Shown here one piece after another: positions 35,008 to 44,526 of a DNA stretch of 64,000 nucleotides. The stretch lies in contig JAGKWQ010000016.1 in assembly GCA_021151825.1 (NCBI GenBank), positions 1-64,000 of the forward strand, in the 5' to 3' direction. The DNA is from Cellvibrionaceae bacterium (GTDB lineage: Bacteria; Pseudomonadota; Gammaproteobacteria; Pseudomonadales; Cellvibrionaceae). Numbering within the stretch: position 1 is the stretch's first letter; every line of letters begins with the position of its first letter. The notes beneath the pieces were generated by a model. That model was given only the letters and a program-made list of their open reading frames with translations. It was not told the DNA's origin and ran no database searches. The position numbers and the translations under genes were made by a program.

Positions 35008-35526
35008 TCAATACTCAGCGCCAGTTTGACGCTGACGCAAAACCAGAGCTTTGAACTCACCAATCCAATTTATGAGCAATTCAGAATTTAATGCCTTATG
35101 AGCAGACTCAATCAGGGACAGGTCCACAAGCTCAATTAAATTTTCAGCACCAAAAGCTTTTTTTTCCACCTTTTTAGATGGTGACTTAAAAATCTGCAGA
35201 TGATACTGCAGGAAATCTCTTAGCCAACTTCCTTCCTGAGCCTCAAGCTCCTGCAATTCAACAACTTCCGATGGACACCTCCCCAATTCATGCAATGAAG
35301 AGTAAAGCTGCTTCAAGGAACTGATGGCCTCCAGATTTTTAACGCCATTGTTTTCCGCCAACTCACGCAAGTAAAAATGAAAGGCTGTATATAGATGAAG
35401 CAATGATGCCTCATAGAGTGCCTGCCGCTGAAATTGCTGGTTTGAATCAGAAAAGTCATCCGAAAGAGAGAGAGCAGCAGTAGCAAAACCAAACTTTTGG
35501 TTAACTAGCGATAGATGATTACTCAT
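35008..35526 (-). CDS. DUF6586-like conserved protein
   Basis: From ATG 35526 (MSNHLSLVNQKFGFA), 172 residues. The protein is soluble and predicted all-helical, with a hydrophobic core segment (LYEASLLHLYTAFHFYLREL). Similar proteins of unknown role lie next to topA in Pseudomonas-related bacteria (recalled context, not checked). The function is unknown. Confidence 0.7.
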   Translation of the reverse strand: MSNHLSLVNQKFGFATAALSLSDDFSDSNQQFQRQALYEASLLHLYTAFHFYLRELAENNGVKNLEAISSLKQLYSSLHELGRCPSEVVELQELEAQEGSWLRDFLQYHLQIFKSPSKKVEKKAFGAENLIELVDLSLIESAHKALNSELLINWIGEFKALVLRQRQTGAEY

Positions 35527-35562
35527 GTGAATAATTGTGATAGAAAATGTGGGGGGATAACT

Positions 35563-35588
35563 AAATGGCCAGCAACTGCCGGCCATTT
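35563..35588 (-). terminator. Hairpin after topA
   Basis: An AAATGGCC...GGCCATTT stem with a 10-base loop begins just before the topA stop. The T-run is short, so termination may be weak and the DUF6586-like gene may be read through. Confidence 0.4.
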
Positions 35589-35592
35589 AATA

Positions 35593-38214
35593 TTATTTCT
35601 GTACTTGCCATTTGCCAGCGTTATAAAAAGCTTTCCAACCGGTTGCCTTACCATTGATTTCAGTTTGAACATATTGCTCTTTGGTTTTACGACTAAACCG
35701 AATAATCGCTTGATTGCCTTCCGGATCCTTGGTCGGAGCTGACAACAAAAAATGATATTTGGGATCAATTTGATCTTTATATGGTAACAACTCTTCCACC
35801 AAGGGAGCCCGTGTTTCACGATTTTTCGGGAATTGGCTGGCAGCCAAAAAAAGACCTGCCGCACCATCACGTAAAACGTAATGATCATCTACTTTTTCGC
35901 AGCGTAATTCCGGCATGGAAATGGGCTCTACTTTTGGTGGTGCCGCTTCACCGCTTTTCAGAAGCTTGCGAGTGTTTTTACATTCACTATTAGTACAACC
36001 AAAATATTTGCCAAAACGACCTGTTTTCAACTGCATTTCGTTGCCGCATTTATCGCACTCAATAGTTGGACCTTCGTACCCCTTCAGACGGTAAGTACCC
36101 TGCTCCACTTCATAACCAGGACAATCCGGATTATTGCCACAAATATGCAATTTACGACTTTCATCCAGCAAGTAAGAATCCATCGCAGAATTACAAAGCT
36201 TGCAGCGATGCTTTGAACGGAGTTGGCGAGATTCGGCCTCTTCATCTGCCTCGGCATCAATAACCTCATCACCCGACACCAAATTCATTGTATTTTTACA
36301 GCGCTCTTTGGGTGGTAATGCATAGCCGGAACACCCCAAAAACACTCCCGTGCTTCCAGTGCGAATTTGCATGTTACGACCACAAAGATTACAAGAAATA
36401 TCGGTGTTGGTTGGATCGTTTGCTCGCATCCCTTTGGAGGAGCTGGACGCGGATTCAAGTTTTTTACTGAAACCTGCGTAAAACTCATCGAGCAAATCGC
36501 GCCAATTCTTACCGCCTTGGGCGACGATATCCAAAGCGTCTTCCATATTAGCGGTAAAACCATAGTCCATTAGATCATCAAAACTTTCCACCAAGCGCTC
36601 AGTTACTATGTCACCCATTTTTTCGGCATAAAAACGGCGATTATCCTGGCGCACATACCCGCGCTCCTGGATAGTGGAGATAATTGCGGCGTAAGTAGAT
36701 GGGCGACCAATTGCGCGCTTCTCCAGCTCCTTTACCAAACTGGCTTCGGTGTAGCGCGCAGAAGGCTTGGTGAAATGCTGCTGGGGATTCAGTTTAATTA
36801 ACGGCAATATTTGCCCTACTTTCATCTCAGGCAACACAATATCTTCATCTTTTTTCGCGATTTGCGGCAGTACTTTAGTGTAGCCATCAAAGCGAATTAC
36901 GCGACCGCGAGTGCGCAACTCGTATTCGCCAGCATTAACCACAACGCTCGTACTAGTGTATTCAGCCGGGGTCATTTGGCAGGCCACAAACTGCTGCCAA
37001 ATCAAACCATAAAGTCGTTCAGCATCCCGCTCCATTCCACTTAATTGGTTGGGTAAAACGTCAACGCTTGATGGGCGAATAGCTTCATGTGCTTCCTGGG
37101 CGCCCTCCTTACTTGAATAAGTGACCGGTGATTCGGGCAAATAAGGCTTGCCATAGTGCCCCAGGATATAATCGCGGCAACTATCTACAGCCTCTTTGCT
37201 GAGGTTGGTTGAGTCGGTACGCATATAGGTGATATAGCCAGCCTCATACAAGCGTTGAGCCATCATCATGGTTTTCTTAACGCCAAACCCCAAACGGGTA
37301 CTGGCCGCTTGCTGCAAGGTTGAGGTAATGAAAGGCGCTGAAGGCTTGGATTGGGTTGGCTTATCTTCGCGGCTAGCGACCTTATAACTGGCGCCTTGCA
37401 ATGCCTTGACCGCAGCCATCGTTTGCGCTTCATTAATCGGTTTGAATGCTTCCTCTCCCTGCTTTTTTACTTCAAAGCTGGCAGTTTGATTTTTGTCTGC
37501 CTGTAAATCGGCAAATAATGTCCAGTACTCTTCTGGGATAAACGCGCGAATTTCACGTTCGCGCTCTACTACCAAGCGAACAGCTACAGACTGAACACGC
37601 CCAGCTGACAGACCACGTGCCACTTTCTCCCACAATAGTGGGGAAACCATATATCCCACAACCCGATCCAAAAAGCGGCGGGCCTGTTGGGCATCTACAC
37701 GATTTTGATCTATGGGGCCTGGCGTTTTAAATGCATTCTGGATAGCAGTTTTTGTAATTTCATTAAAAACAACGCGGCGATACCGAGACTCATCCCCACC
37801 GATTGCTTCACGCAAATGCCATGCGATAGCCTCTCCTTCTCTATCCAAGTCGGTTGCGAGATAAACCGTATCGGCTTTTTCGGCGAGCTTTTTCAGCTCT
37901 TCTACTACTTTTTCCTTTCCAGGCAGAATTTCGTATTGCGCCTCCCAATGATTCTCAGGATCGATGCCCATACGGTTAATCAGTTGACTCTTACTCTTTT
38001 GGGCCTGATAGCGAGCCTTATCCTCAGCAGACATTTTTCTGGTCACTGCTGCCTGTTTGGCACGCTCTTTAGCATCAACCGGTTTGGCTCCGCCACTGGT
38101 TGGCAAGTCGCGAATATGGCCAATACTGGATTTAACGATGAAGTCATTTCCCAGGTATTTATTAATGGTTTTTGCCTTGGCAGGCGACTCTACGATAACT
38201 AAAGATTTACCCAT
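35593..38214 (-). CDS. topA: DNA topoisomerase I
   Basis: The start at ATG 38214 (MGKSLVIVESPAKAKTI) matches known TopA N-termini and gives 873 residues. The Toprim domain lies at the N-terminus (acidic DLDREGEAIAWH), the catalytic tyrosine is in YITYMRTDSTNLS, and the C-terminus carries zinc-ribbon repeats (CNLCGRNM..., CKLCNSAM..., CDKCGNEM...) plus a final domain without cysteines. It relaxes negative supercoils by cutting one strand. Confidence 0.96.
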   Translation of the reverse strand: MGKSLVIVESPAKAKTINKYLGNDFIVKSSIGHIRDLPTSGGAKPVDAKERAKQAAVTRKMSAEDKARYQAQKSKSQLINRMGIDPENHWEAQYEILPGKEKVVEELKKLAEKADTVYLATDLDREGEAIAWHLREAIGGDESRYRRVVFNEITKTAIQNAFKTPGPIDQNRVDAQQARRFLDRVVGYMVSPLLWEKVARGLSAGRVQSVAVRLVVEREREIRAFIPEEYWTLFADLQADKNQTASFEVKKQGEEAFKPINEAQTMAAVKALQGASYKVASREDKPTQSKPSAPFITSTLQQAASTRLGFGVKKTMMMAQRLYEAGYITYMRTDSTNLSKEAVDSCRDYILGHYGKPYLPESPVTYSSKEGAQEAHEAIRPSSVDVLPNQLSGMERDAERLYGLIWQQFVACQMTPAEYTSTSVVVNAGEYELRTRGRVIRFDGYTKVLPQIAKKDEDIVLPEMKVGQILPLIKLNPQQHFTKPSARYTEASLVKELEKRAIGRPSTYAAIISTIQERGYVRQDNRRFYAEKMGDIVTERLVESFDDLMDYGFTANMEDALDIVAQGGKNWRDLLDEFYAGFSKKLESASSSSKGMRANDPTNTDISCNLCGRNMQIRTGSTGVFLGCSGYALPPKERCKNTMNLVSGDEVIDAEADEEAESRQLRSKHRCKLCNSAMDSYLLDESRKLHICGNNPDCPGYEVEQGTYRLKGYEGPTIECDKCGNEMQLKTGRFGKYFGCTNSECKNTRKLLKSGEAAPPKVEPISMPELRCEKVDDHYVLRDGAAGLFLAASQFPKNRETRAPLVEELLPYKDQIDPKYHFLLSAPTKDPEGNQAIIRFSRKTKEQYVQTEINGKATGWKAFYNAGKWQVQK

Positions 38215-38543
38215 GATGGTTAGAAATATCTCTATATAAAGGAAGGCTGTGCAAGTTGAAAAATCTGCCAAACTAATACTGCAGAGCCATCAAAAAGGCT
38301 AAACTAGCGTTTAAAGGTGCGCATATATAAGACCTGAGCCGCAAGGGGTCAAGCGATTATTTCCATGAAGACTTATAGCTGAGCTATGGCAATCACGCAA
38401 AATCAATCCTAAGATAGCACTTTAAGTAACATTAACTTTTACACTTAATTGGTTGATTTTAAATGATTTTATAAAATTCAATATACGAAAACAAAAACCA
38501 ATAATTTCGCGCCATCGCGATCAACTGACTTAATAGACTACGC
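38215..38543. other. Divergent intergenic region between topA and a membrane-protein gene
   Basis: This 329-base AT-rich stretch must hold the topA promoter and that of the divergent gene. No RNA gene, repeat or convincing operator was seen. Confidence 0.4.
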
Positions 38544-39257
38544 ATGACCCTGATTGTTGTTCTCATTTTTTTGATGTTGATAACACTTATTGCTGTAAGT
38601 GTGATTAACCGCATGCAGCAGCGGCAGCGAGAGCGCCGACTGAAACAGCGCCGACTGCGCAATCAGGCAGATGAGCTGAGTGAGGTAGTAACCTGCCTTG
38701 AACAAACTATTCCCAACCGGGTGATTACCAGGCATATCAACGACATGATTATCAGCCTGCAACAACAAATGCTGGCACTTGAAGATAAAAATCCGCAACA
38801 CATTGAGGCGGCCATTCACAAAAGCGAGCTTTACTCGGAAGAGCTATTAAATCCCCAAACCCGACCACATATCAGCTACCAGCGCGAAAGTGACGCGCAG
38901 ATTGCAAAAACACAGTTACACCTTAATGAAGCTATGCACCTGATAACCCAGTTGGCAGCACGCGGGGTTATCAATGAGGTTGAGCTTGATGCCTATCTTT
39001 CCGAATTGCGCTGGGCTTATCTCATGGTTTCGGTGATGTCGTATGTGGGTCAGGGAGAAAAATCCATGGCAATTAGCGATCGTTTTTCTGCCCAGGCGTT
39101 TTATCGCAAGGCACAGCAATTATTGATGGAGTCAATGCATCAGGACCCTCGTCGCCTGAAAATGATCAAAGAACTGAGCGAAATGGTAGATGGTGACCGT
39201 GTTAGCCTAAGCCGAGAATTGCGTGAACCCGCCTCTGCAGCACTCAAACTACACTGA
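38544..39257 (+). CDS. Membrane-anchored helical protein, function unknown
   Basis: The 237-residue protein starts with one transmembrane helix (residues 2-20, TLIVVLIFLMLITLIAVSV), followed by a very basic segment (RQRERRLKQRRLRNQ) that would stay cytoplasmic, and then a long helical domain with Gln- and Leu-rich heptads that may be a coiled coil. No enzyme motif. It is convergent with the next gene and the two coding ends overlap by 9 bases. I do not recognise the family. Confidence 0.75.
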   Translation: MTLIVVLIFLMLITLIAVSVINRMQQRQRERRLKQRRLRNQADELSEVVTCLEQTIPNRVITRHINDMIISLQQQMLALEDKNPQHIEAAIHKSELYSEELLNPQTRPHISYQRESDAQIAKTQLHLNEAMHLITQLAARGVINEVELDAYLSELRWAYLMVSVMSYVGQGEKSMAISDRFSAQAFYRKAQQLLMESMHQDPRRLKMIKELSEMVDGDRVSLSRELREPASAALKLH

Positions 39258-39755
39258 CACCCCCGCAGCGGCAGTCACTTGCAGATCATTCAGCATCCGA
39301 GCGATCAGATCAACTATCTCCTTATCCCCTTTTTCACTCCAAAATATAGAAGTGCCTGCCTCGCCTTGAGCAACAACTGTTATGGAATCAGGCAACTGCG
39401 ACAAATAATCCAATAATTTTTCACGCACACTTTGGTTGGGCCGATTCTCGTCATGCCAATCCCAGTCACGATAAAAATTCCCTTCGTGCTCATAATGAGT
39501 GCGCACTAAAATCCAGGTAGATAACGACTGCATCGCAGCTAATGGCGACAAATAGTAGACAGGTGATACTCCCGGCTCTTCCATGTCTGTTTTCAACATT
39601 GGTAATTTGCGCAATGTAAAGCGTAAGCCTTTTTCAGTTGCATAGTGACGCAGGGCCTCTTTGCGCTTCTGGGCTGGATTTGGCCGTAGCATTGCGATGG
39701 GTCCAAGCACGAGTGAAACAGCTAAAATAAGAATTACAAAAAACCAGATATTCAT
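39249..39755 (-). CDS. Small membrane-anchored protein, function unknown
   Basis: The 168-residue protein has an N-terminal helix (IWFFVILILAVSLVLGPIAML) followed by a soluble domain with aromatic-rich WDWHDENRP and a later GEAGTSIFWSEKGDKEIVDL segment. It looks like a single-pass inner-membrane protein with a cytoplasmic domain, to judge by the Arg/Lys after the helix. No known domain was recognised. Confidence 0.7.
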   Translation of the reverse strand: MNIWFFVILILAVSLVLGPIAMLRPNPAQKRKEALRHYATEKGLRFTLRKLPMLKTDMEEPGVSPVYYLSPLAAMQSLSTWILVRTHYEHEGNFYRDWDWHDENRPNQSVREKLLDYLSQLPDSITVVAQGEAGTSIFWSEKGDKEIVDLIARMLNDLQVTAAAGVSV

Positions 39756-39843
39756 GGAAAACCTTAAATATTTGCTAAAGAGGAACTAGGCTTAGATTAA
39801 TCTTGTCACTAAGTTAATCATCCGTCGGAGAGAGGTGAGCATC

Positions 39844-40302
39844 ATGAGTGAATCGATCAGCTACCGCCATATCATTGTAGGTGTGGATTTATCGGAAGAC
39901 TGCCCCACCGTCATACAACGCGCTGCCGGTATTGCCAACGCATGCCAGGCAAAATTGACACTGGCTTATGTACTGGAGCCTATCGCATTTGCTTACGGTG
40001 GCGATATGCCAGTTGACCTCAGTGGTGTTCAGGAACAGCAAGTGCACAAGGCAAATGCCGAGTTAGCGCAGCTTGCAAAAACCACGAATTATCCGATTCA
40101 ACAGCAGCACGTTTTAGTAGGGCAACCTGCTGCCGAATTGCACTATTTGGCAGAACAAGAATCGGCTGACTTAATTGTTGTTGGCAGCCACGGACGCAAA
40201 GGCTTTGCCCTATTACTCGGCTCTACCCCAAACAGCGTCTTGCACGGCGCCACCTGTGACGTACTTGCCGTATTGGTAAGAAAACACACTGAAGAATCCT
40301 GA
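39844..40302 (+). CDS. Universal stress protein (UspA family)
   Basis: From ATG 39844 (MSESISYRHIIVGVDL), with GAGAGAGG upstream, 152 residues; a GTG at 39835 is an alternative. The single Usp domain has the nucleotide-binding pattern VVGSHGRKGFALLLGSTPNSVL, as in ATP-binding Usp proteins. Its role in stress survival is general for the family. Confidence 0.92.
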   Translation: MSESISYRHIIVGVDLSEDCPTVIQRAAGIANACQAKLTLAYVLEPIAFAYGGDMPVDLSGVQEQQVHKANAELAQLAKTTNYPIQQQHVLVGQPAAELHYLAEQESADLIVVGSHGRKGFALLLGSTPNSVLHGATCDVLAVLVRKHTEES

Positions 40303-40303
40303 T

Positions 40304-40339
40304 CAGGAATAAACCAGTTCAATTATTGATTTATTCCTG
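40304..40339. terminator. Hairpin between converging usp and uup genes
   Basis: CAGGAATAAA and TTTATTCCTG form a ten-base stem around a 16-base loop overlapping the uup stop. There is no long T-run, so the efficiency is uncertain. Confidence 0.4.
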
Positions 40340-42250
40340 TTGCATATCCTCTAACTCTGCCCAACGCTCAAAACAATCATCCAATTGTTGTTGGACCTGG
40401 GCCAGTTCTTGAAGCTTGCTCTCCACAACAACGGCGGACTGGGTGTAAAAATCCCCCGCCGTGGTTTCTGTTTGCAACGCGGCTAATTTAAGCTCTAACG
40501 TTTCAATTTTTTGCGGCAACTCATCAAATTCTTTCTGAAATTTATAACTTAATTTTTTCGCTTTAGGAGCAACTTTTACGCTTGTTGCAGCCACGGCTGT
40601 TGAGTCATTCGTTTCCGTTTTAGTAGAATTTATTTGCGGAAGTTCATCGGCCTGAGTCCACTTACCGCCCTGGCGAAGCCAGTCATCATACCCGCCGACA
40701 TACTCAAGCACATTACCACGCCCTTCAAAGGCGATAACACTGGAAACTATGTTATTTAGAAATGCACGATCATGGCTGACCAACAAAATGGTACCAGAGT
40801 AGTCCGTCAATATTTCTTCGAGCAACTCAAGTGTTTCCACATCCAGATCATTAGTCGGTTCATCAAGCACCAACAAGTTTGCAGCCTTACTGAATAATTT
40901 GGCGAGCAATACGCGATTGCGCTCACCACCGGAGAGCGCACGCAGAGGAGTGCGGGCTCGTTCACCACTAAACAGGAAATCACTCAGATAAGAAAAAATA
41001 TGCTTGGATTTGCCATCGATATCAATAAATTCACGCCCTTCGGCAATATTATCAACGGCGTTTTTATCCAAATCCAATTGATCGCGCAATTGATCAAAAT
41101 AGGAAACTTGTAAATTGGTCCCCAAGCGAACAGTACCGGATTGCGGTTGCAGCTCCCCTAAAATTAATTTGAGCAACGTACTTTTCCCTGCCCCATTCGC
41201 ACCAACCAAACCGATTCGATCTCCGCGAATAATACGCGTGGAGAAATGTTTGATAATTTGTTTATCACCCCACGCATAAGAAACATCGTTGAGCTCCGCT
41301 ACCAACTTACCCGAATCACCGCTACTGGCGAGTGTAAAATTCGCTTTCCCAACAACTTCCCGGCGCTCTGCACGCTCAAAACGCAATGCCTTCAATGCGC
41401 GTACACGCCCTTCATTACGAGTGCGGCGCGCTTTAATGCCCTGCCGAATCCACACTTCTTCCTGTGCTAATTTTTTATCAAACAATTCATTGTGGCGCGC
41501 TTCATCAGCCAAAGCCTGCTCGCGATACACCAGAAAACTGGTGTAATCACCCTGCCAATATCGCAAATTCCCGCGATCCAGTTCCGCAATATGAGTCGCC
41601 AATGCTTGCAATAACGAGCGGTCATGGGTGATAAAAACCAACGCACCATTAAAAGCCAGCAATTGTTTTTCCAGCCATTCGATTGCAGCGATGTCCAGGT
41701 GGTTTGTTGGCTCATCGAGTAACAAAACATCCGGCTCTAACACCAGCGCTCGCGCCAACGCAACGCGGCGGCGCCAACCACCGGAGAGTTCGCGCATATA
41801 GCGATCTGCCGGCAAATCCAGGCGCGAGATAATTTCTTCCACTTTTTGCTGCAATAACCAACCATCGCGCGCTTCTATTTGCTGTTGCAGTTGCGTCATT
41901 CGCTCAAGTTGCGCATCAGAAATTTCAGCGCCGTGGGATAGCGCACGGTATTCTGCTAACAATTGCCCCGTACCATCACTACCGGCCGCTACTGCGTCAA
42001 ACACCAACCGATCATCAGCCTCCGGCAAATCCTGCTCAAGTCGCGCGATGCGAATACCGCTCTGGCGAATGACATCGCCCTTATCCAGATCCACTTCACC
42101 GGCGATAACTTTTAACAAACTGGACTTGCCCGCACCGTTGCGGCCAATTAAACATAAGCGCTGGCCTTTTTCGATCGTCAGGTCAACGCCGTCAAGCAAT
42201 ACTTGCAAGCCGTAACTAAGGCCGGCTTTTTCAATTTTAATCAAAGACAT
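40331..42250 (-). CDS. uup: ABC-F family ATPase Uup
   Basis: The 639-residue protein has two ABC domains with Walker A GRNGAGKSS and GANGAGKST, signatures ELSGGWRRR and ALSGGERNR, and Walker B LLDEPTNHLD and VLDEPTNDLD. It has no membrane segment. The C-terminal coiled coil (about residues 560-635, KKLSYKFQKEFDELPQKIE) is typical of Uup, which acts on ribosomes or branched DNA to limit transposon excision. Confidence 0.94.
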   Translation of the reverse strand: MSLIKIEKAGLSYGLQVLLDGVDLTIEKGQRLCLIGRNGAGKSSLLKVIAGEVDLDKGDVIRQSGIRIARLEQDLPEADDRLVFDAVAAGSDGTGQLLAEYRALSHGAEISDAQLERMTQLQQQIEARDGWLLQQKVEEIISRLDLPADRYMRELSGGWRRRVALARALVLEPDVLLLDEPTNHLDIAAIEWLEKQLLAFNGALVFITHDRSLLQALATHIAELDRGNLRYWQGDYTSFLVYREQALADEARHNELFDKKLAQEEVWIRQGIKARRTRNEGRVRALKALRFERAERREVVGKANFTLASSGDSGKLVAELNDVSYAWGDKQIIKHFSTRIIRGDRIGLVGANGAGKSTLLKLILGELQPQSGTVRLGTNLQVSYFDQLRDQLDLDKNAVDNIAEGREFIDIDGKSKHIFSYLSDFLFSGERARTPLRALSGGERNRVLLAKLFSKAANLLVLDEPTNDLDVETLELLEEILTDYSGTILLVSHDRAFLNNIVSSVIAFEGRGNVLEYVGGYDDWLRQGGKWTQADELPQINSTKTETNDSTAVAATSVKVAPKAKKLSYKFQKEFDELPQKIETLELKLAALQTETTAGDFYTQSAVVVESKLQELAQVQQQLDDCFERWAELEDMQQE

Positions 42251-42412
42251 AGAAAGAATAATTCAGGTAGTTTTCCAGCCAAAATGATACTGGCAGAAGC
42301 CCCGCTTGACTGGTATTCTCAATCAATCACGGGATGCGAAAAAAGTGCCGCATCATATCCCACCAGCAAGCCAGAACCAACCCGCGCGGCTTTATAATAA
42401 ATTGAGGTTCCC

Positions 42413-44401
42413 ATGAGGTTTTCGAAAATACTTTGGCCAGTCACACTCAGTGCCAGTGTATTCATCGGCAGTATGACCTTGATCAGCGCCGAAGCAGCAA
42501 CAACTCCCGCCGCAAAGACAACTCCGGCAAAATCCGATCAGCGCTCGCTTGAGCGGCAAAAATATATGCAAGCGCAAAAAGCCCTGAATGCTAAAAACAT
42601 GGGCGAATATCAGCGCTTGGTAAAACAGCTGCAACATTATCCGCTGCTGCCTTATCTCGAATACCAAGAACTCAGTGATCGCTTGATTACGTTACCCAAA
42701 ACAGAGGTGCAATCATTTTTTACGCGCTATCCGGATTCTTATTTATCAGAACGCCTGACCCATCGCTGGTTGCGAACCCTGGCACAACGCGAGCGCTGGA
42801 GCGATTACCTTCATTTTTACGATGCACGTTTAACTGACCCCGAACTTACTTGCCTGCAAGTGCGCGCACGCCTGGCGACTGGCGATAAAGCTGCACTGAA
42901 AGATGTAGCGGTGCTGTGGGATATTGATAAAGCCCAATCCAAATCGTGTGACCCGGTTTTTGAGGAATGGAAAAAAGCCGGCTTGATGACACCGGAGCTG
43001 ATTTGGGAGCGGCACAAAAAAGCGGTCAAAGCCGGCAATAAAAGCATGGCGAGCTATTTAAGTAATTTGTTACCTGCCAGTATTCGCCCCGCTGCAGTGT
43101 TAATGCAGGAAGTAGATGCAAACCCGCGCCTGCTCAAACAAACTGCAAAATTCTCCAAACAGTCCGTGCAAATGAAAGCAGTTATCCTGCATGGGCTCGA
43201 AAAACTAGCGCGCACCAACGCAAAAGAGGCGCTGGCGCTTTGGCATCAATACGACGCACAACAATTATTCAGCGATGAAGATCGCATTGATATCAAATAT
43301 GAAATTGCATTGCGTTTGTTACGCCAGGATCACGAAGCCGATGCTGAAAAACTCGCCGCATCCACACCCAATTTAACGCGCACTGATTTGCTGGAGTGGT
43401 TACTCCGCGAATCCCTGCGTAAACAGGATTGGGAGCGAGTTAACGAATGGCTTTCACGCTTGCCCGACGATGCACGTAAGTCCGAGCGCTGGCGTTATTG
43501 GCAAGCACGCACTATGGAGCAACTTGATATTAAAGAAATGAATGGTGAAACGCCGATGGCGATTTACCAAAGTGTTGCCCCAGCACGTAGTTTCTACGGT
43601 TTTCTGGCGGCCGATAAAACCGGCGGCACTTATCATTTATTAGACAGACCACTCAGTGTGACGGAGCAACAAGTTCGCGCGGTTGAAAATTCACAAGGTA
43701 TGCAACGCGCACGCGAATTTTTTATGCGCAATGAATTGGCTGCGGCTAGTCGCGAATATTTTCACAGTGCCCGTCGCATGCCGACAGAACAAATGATTAT
43801 CGCCGGGCGTCTTGCCGAAAAATGGGGCTGGTATCGTCACGGCATTCAGCTAATGGCCGAAGCCCAATCCTGGGATGAGCTGCAAGTGCGCTTCCCAATC
43901 GTTTATAAAGATCATGTCACTCGCGCCGCAAAACAAACCTCGGTAAATCCGTTATTTATTTTTGCGGTGACACGTCAGGAAAGTGCATTTATGCACGATG
44001 CGAAATCCACTGCCGGTGCAGTGGGACTGATGCAGTTACTACCATCAACAGCCAAACACACTGCGCAAAAAAATGGCTTAAGTTTTTCACCTAATGATTT
44101 AATTACACCAGAGAAAAATATCGCACTGGGCAGTCGCTATTTAAATCACTTATTGGACGTCTTTGATGGCAATCGAATACTTGCCGCTGCAGCTTATAAC
44201 GCAGGTCCATCGCGTGTTAAAAAATGGCTCAATAAAGAAAAGAACTCGCAACTGCCCTATGATGTCTGGATTGAAGCCATTCCCTATAAAGAAACTCGCG
44301 GCTATGTGCAAAACATATTATCTTTCTCGGTGATATATGCATATCGATTAGGGCAAGAAACAAATTTTGTTACGCCGGCAGAGGCAACGCGGCATCTGTA
44401 A
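42413..44401 (+). CDS. slt: Soluble lytic murein transglycosylase
   Basis: The 662-residue protein has a signal peptide (MRFSKILWPVTLSASVFIGS...), a long superhelical U-domain, and a C-terminal SLT domain with the catalytic Glu in TRQESAF, then GAVGLMQLLPSTA and AAYNAGPSRVKKWL. It cleaves peptidoglycan with formation of 1,6-anhydro ends in the periplasm. It is divergent from uup. The stop is followed at once by a tRNA-like fragment. Confidence 0.95.
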   Translation: MRFSKILWPVTLSASVFIGSMTLISAEAATTPAAKTTPAKSDQRSLERQKYMQAQKALNAKNMGEYQRLVKQLQHYPLLPYLEYQELSDRLITLPKTEVQSFFTRYPDSYLSERLTHRWLRTLAQRERWSDYLHFYDARLTDPELTCLQVRARLATGDKAALKDVAVLWDIDKAQSKSCDPVFEEWKKAGLMTPELIWERHKKAVKAGNKSMASYLSNLLPASIRPAAVLMQEVDANPRLLKQTAKFSKQSVQMKAVILHGLEKLARTNAKEALALWHQYDAQQLFSDEDRIDIKYEIALRLLRQDHEADAEKLAASTPNLTRTDLLEWLLRESLRKQDWERVNEWLSRLPDDARKSERWRYWQARTMEQLDIKEMNGETPMAIYQSVAPARSFYGFLAADKTGGTYHLLDRPLSVTEQQVRAVENSQGMQRAREFFMRNELAAASREYFHSARRMPTEQMIIAGRLAEKWGWYRHGIQLMAEAQSWDELQVRFPIVYKDHVTRAAKQTSVNPLFIFAVTRQESAFMHDAKSTAGAVGLMQLLPSTAKHTAQKNGLSFSPNDLITPEKNIALGSRYLNHLLDVFDGNRILAAAAYNAGPSRVKKWLNKEKNSQLPYDVWIEAIPYKETRGYVQNILSFSVIYAYRLGQETNFVTPAEATRHL

Positions 44402-44417
44402 ACTGATGCCTTACTCT

Positions 44418-44453
44418 GGAAGGTGCAAGAGTTCGAGTCTCTCCGCCCTCTGA
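44418..44453 (+). pseudogene. tRNA-Leu-like 3' fragment downstream of slt
   Basis: The stretch AAGGTGCAAGAGTTCGAGTC and the following CTCTCCG matches the variable-arm end and T-arm of the tRNA-Leu at 34758-34842 at about 24 of 26 bases, including 18 identical bases at 44428-44445. The first T-stem pair is mismatched (A-C), the acceptor half reads CGCCCTC, and no D-arm or 5' half is present. It looks like a tRNA remnant rather than a working gene. Confidence 0.55.
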
Positions 44454-44468
44454 ATAATACAGCACCTG

Positions 44469-44509
44469 AAAATAAAACGCCGACACAATGATGTCGGCGT
44501 TTTATTTTT
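44469..44509. terminator. Bidirectional terminator between slt and the CheV-like gene
   Basis: A stem of AAAACGCCGACA with its complement TGTCGGCGTTTT, loop CAATGA, is flanked by A/T runs on both sides. Confidence 0.88.
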
Positions 44510-44526
44510 GACAACTTGCCAAACAA

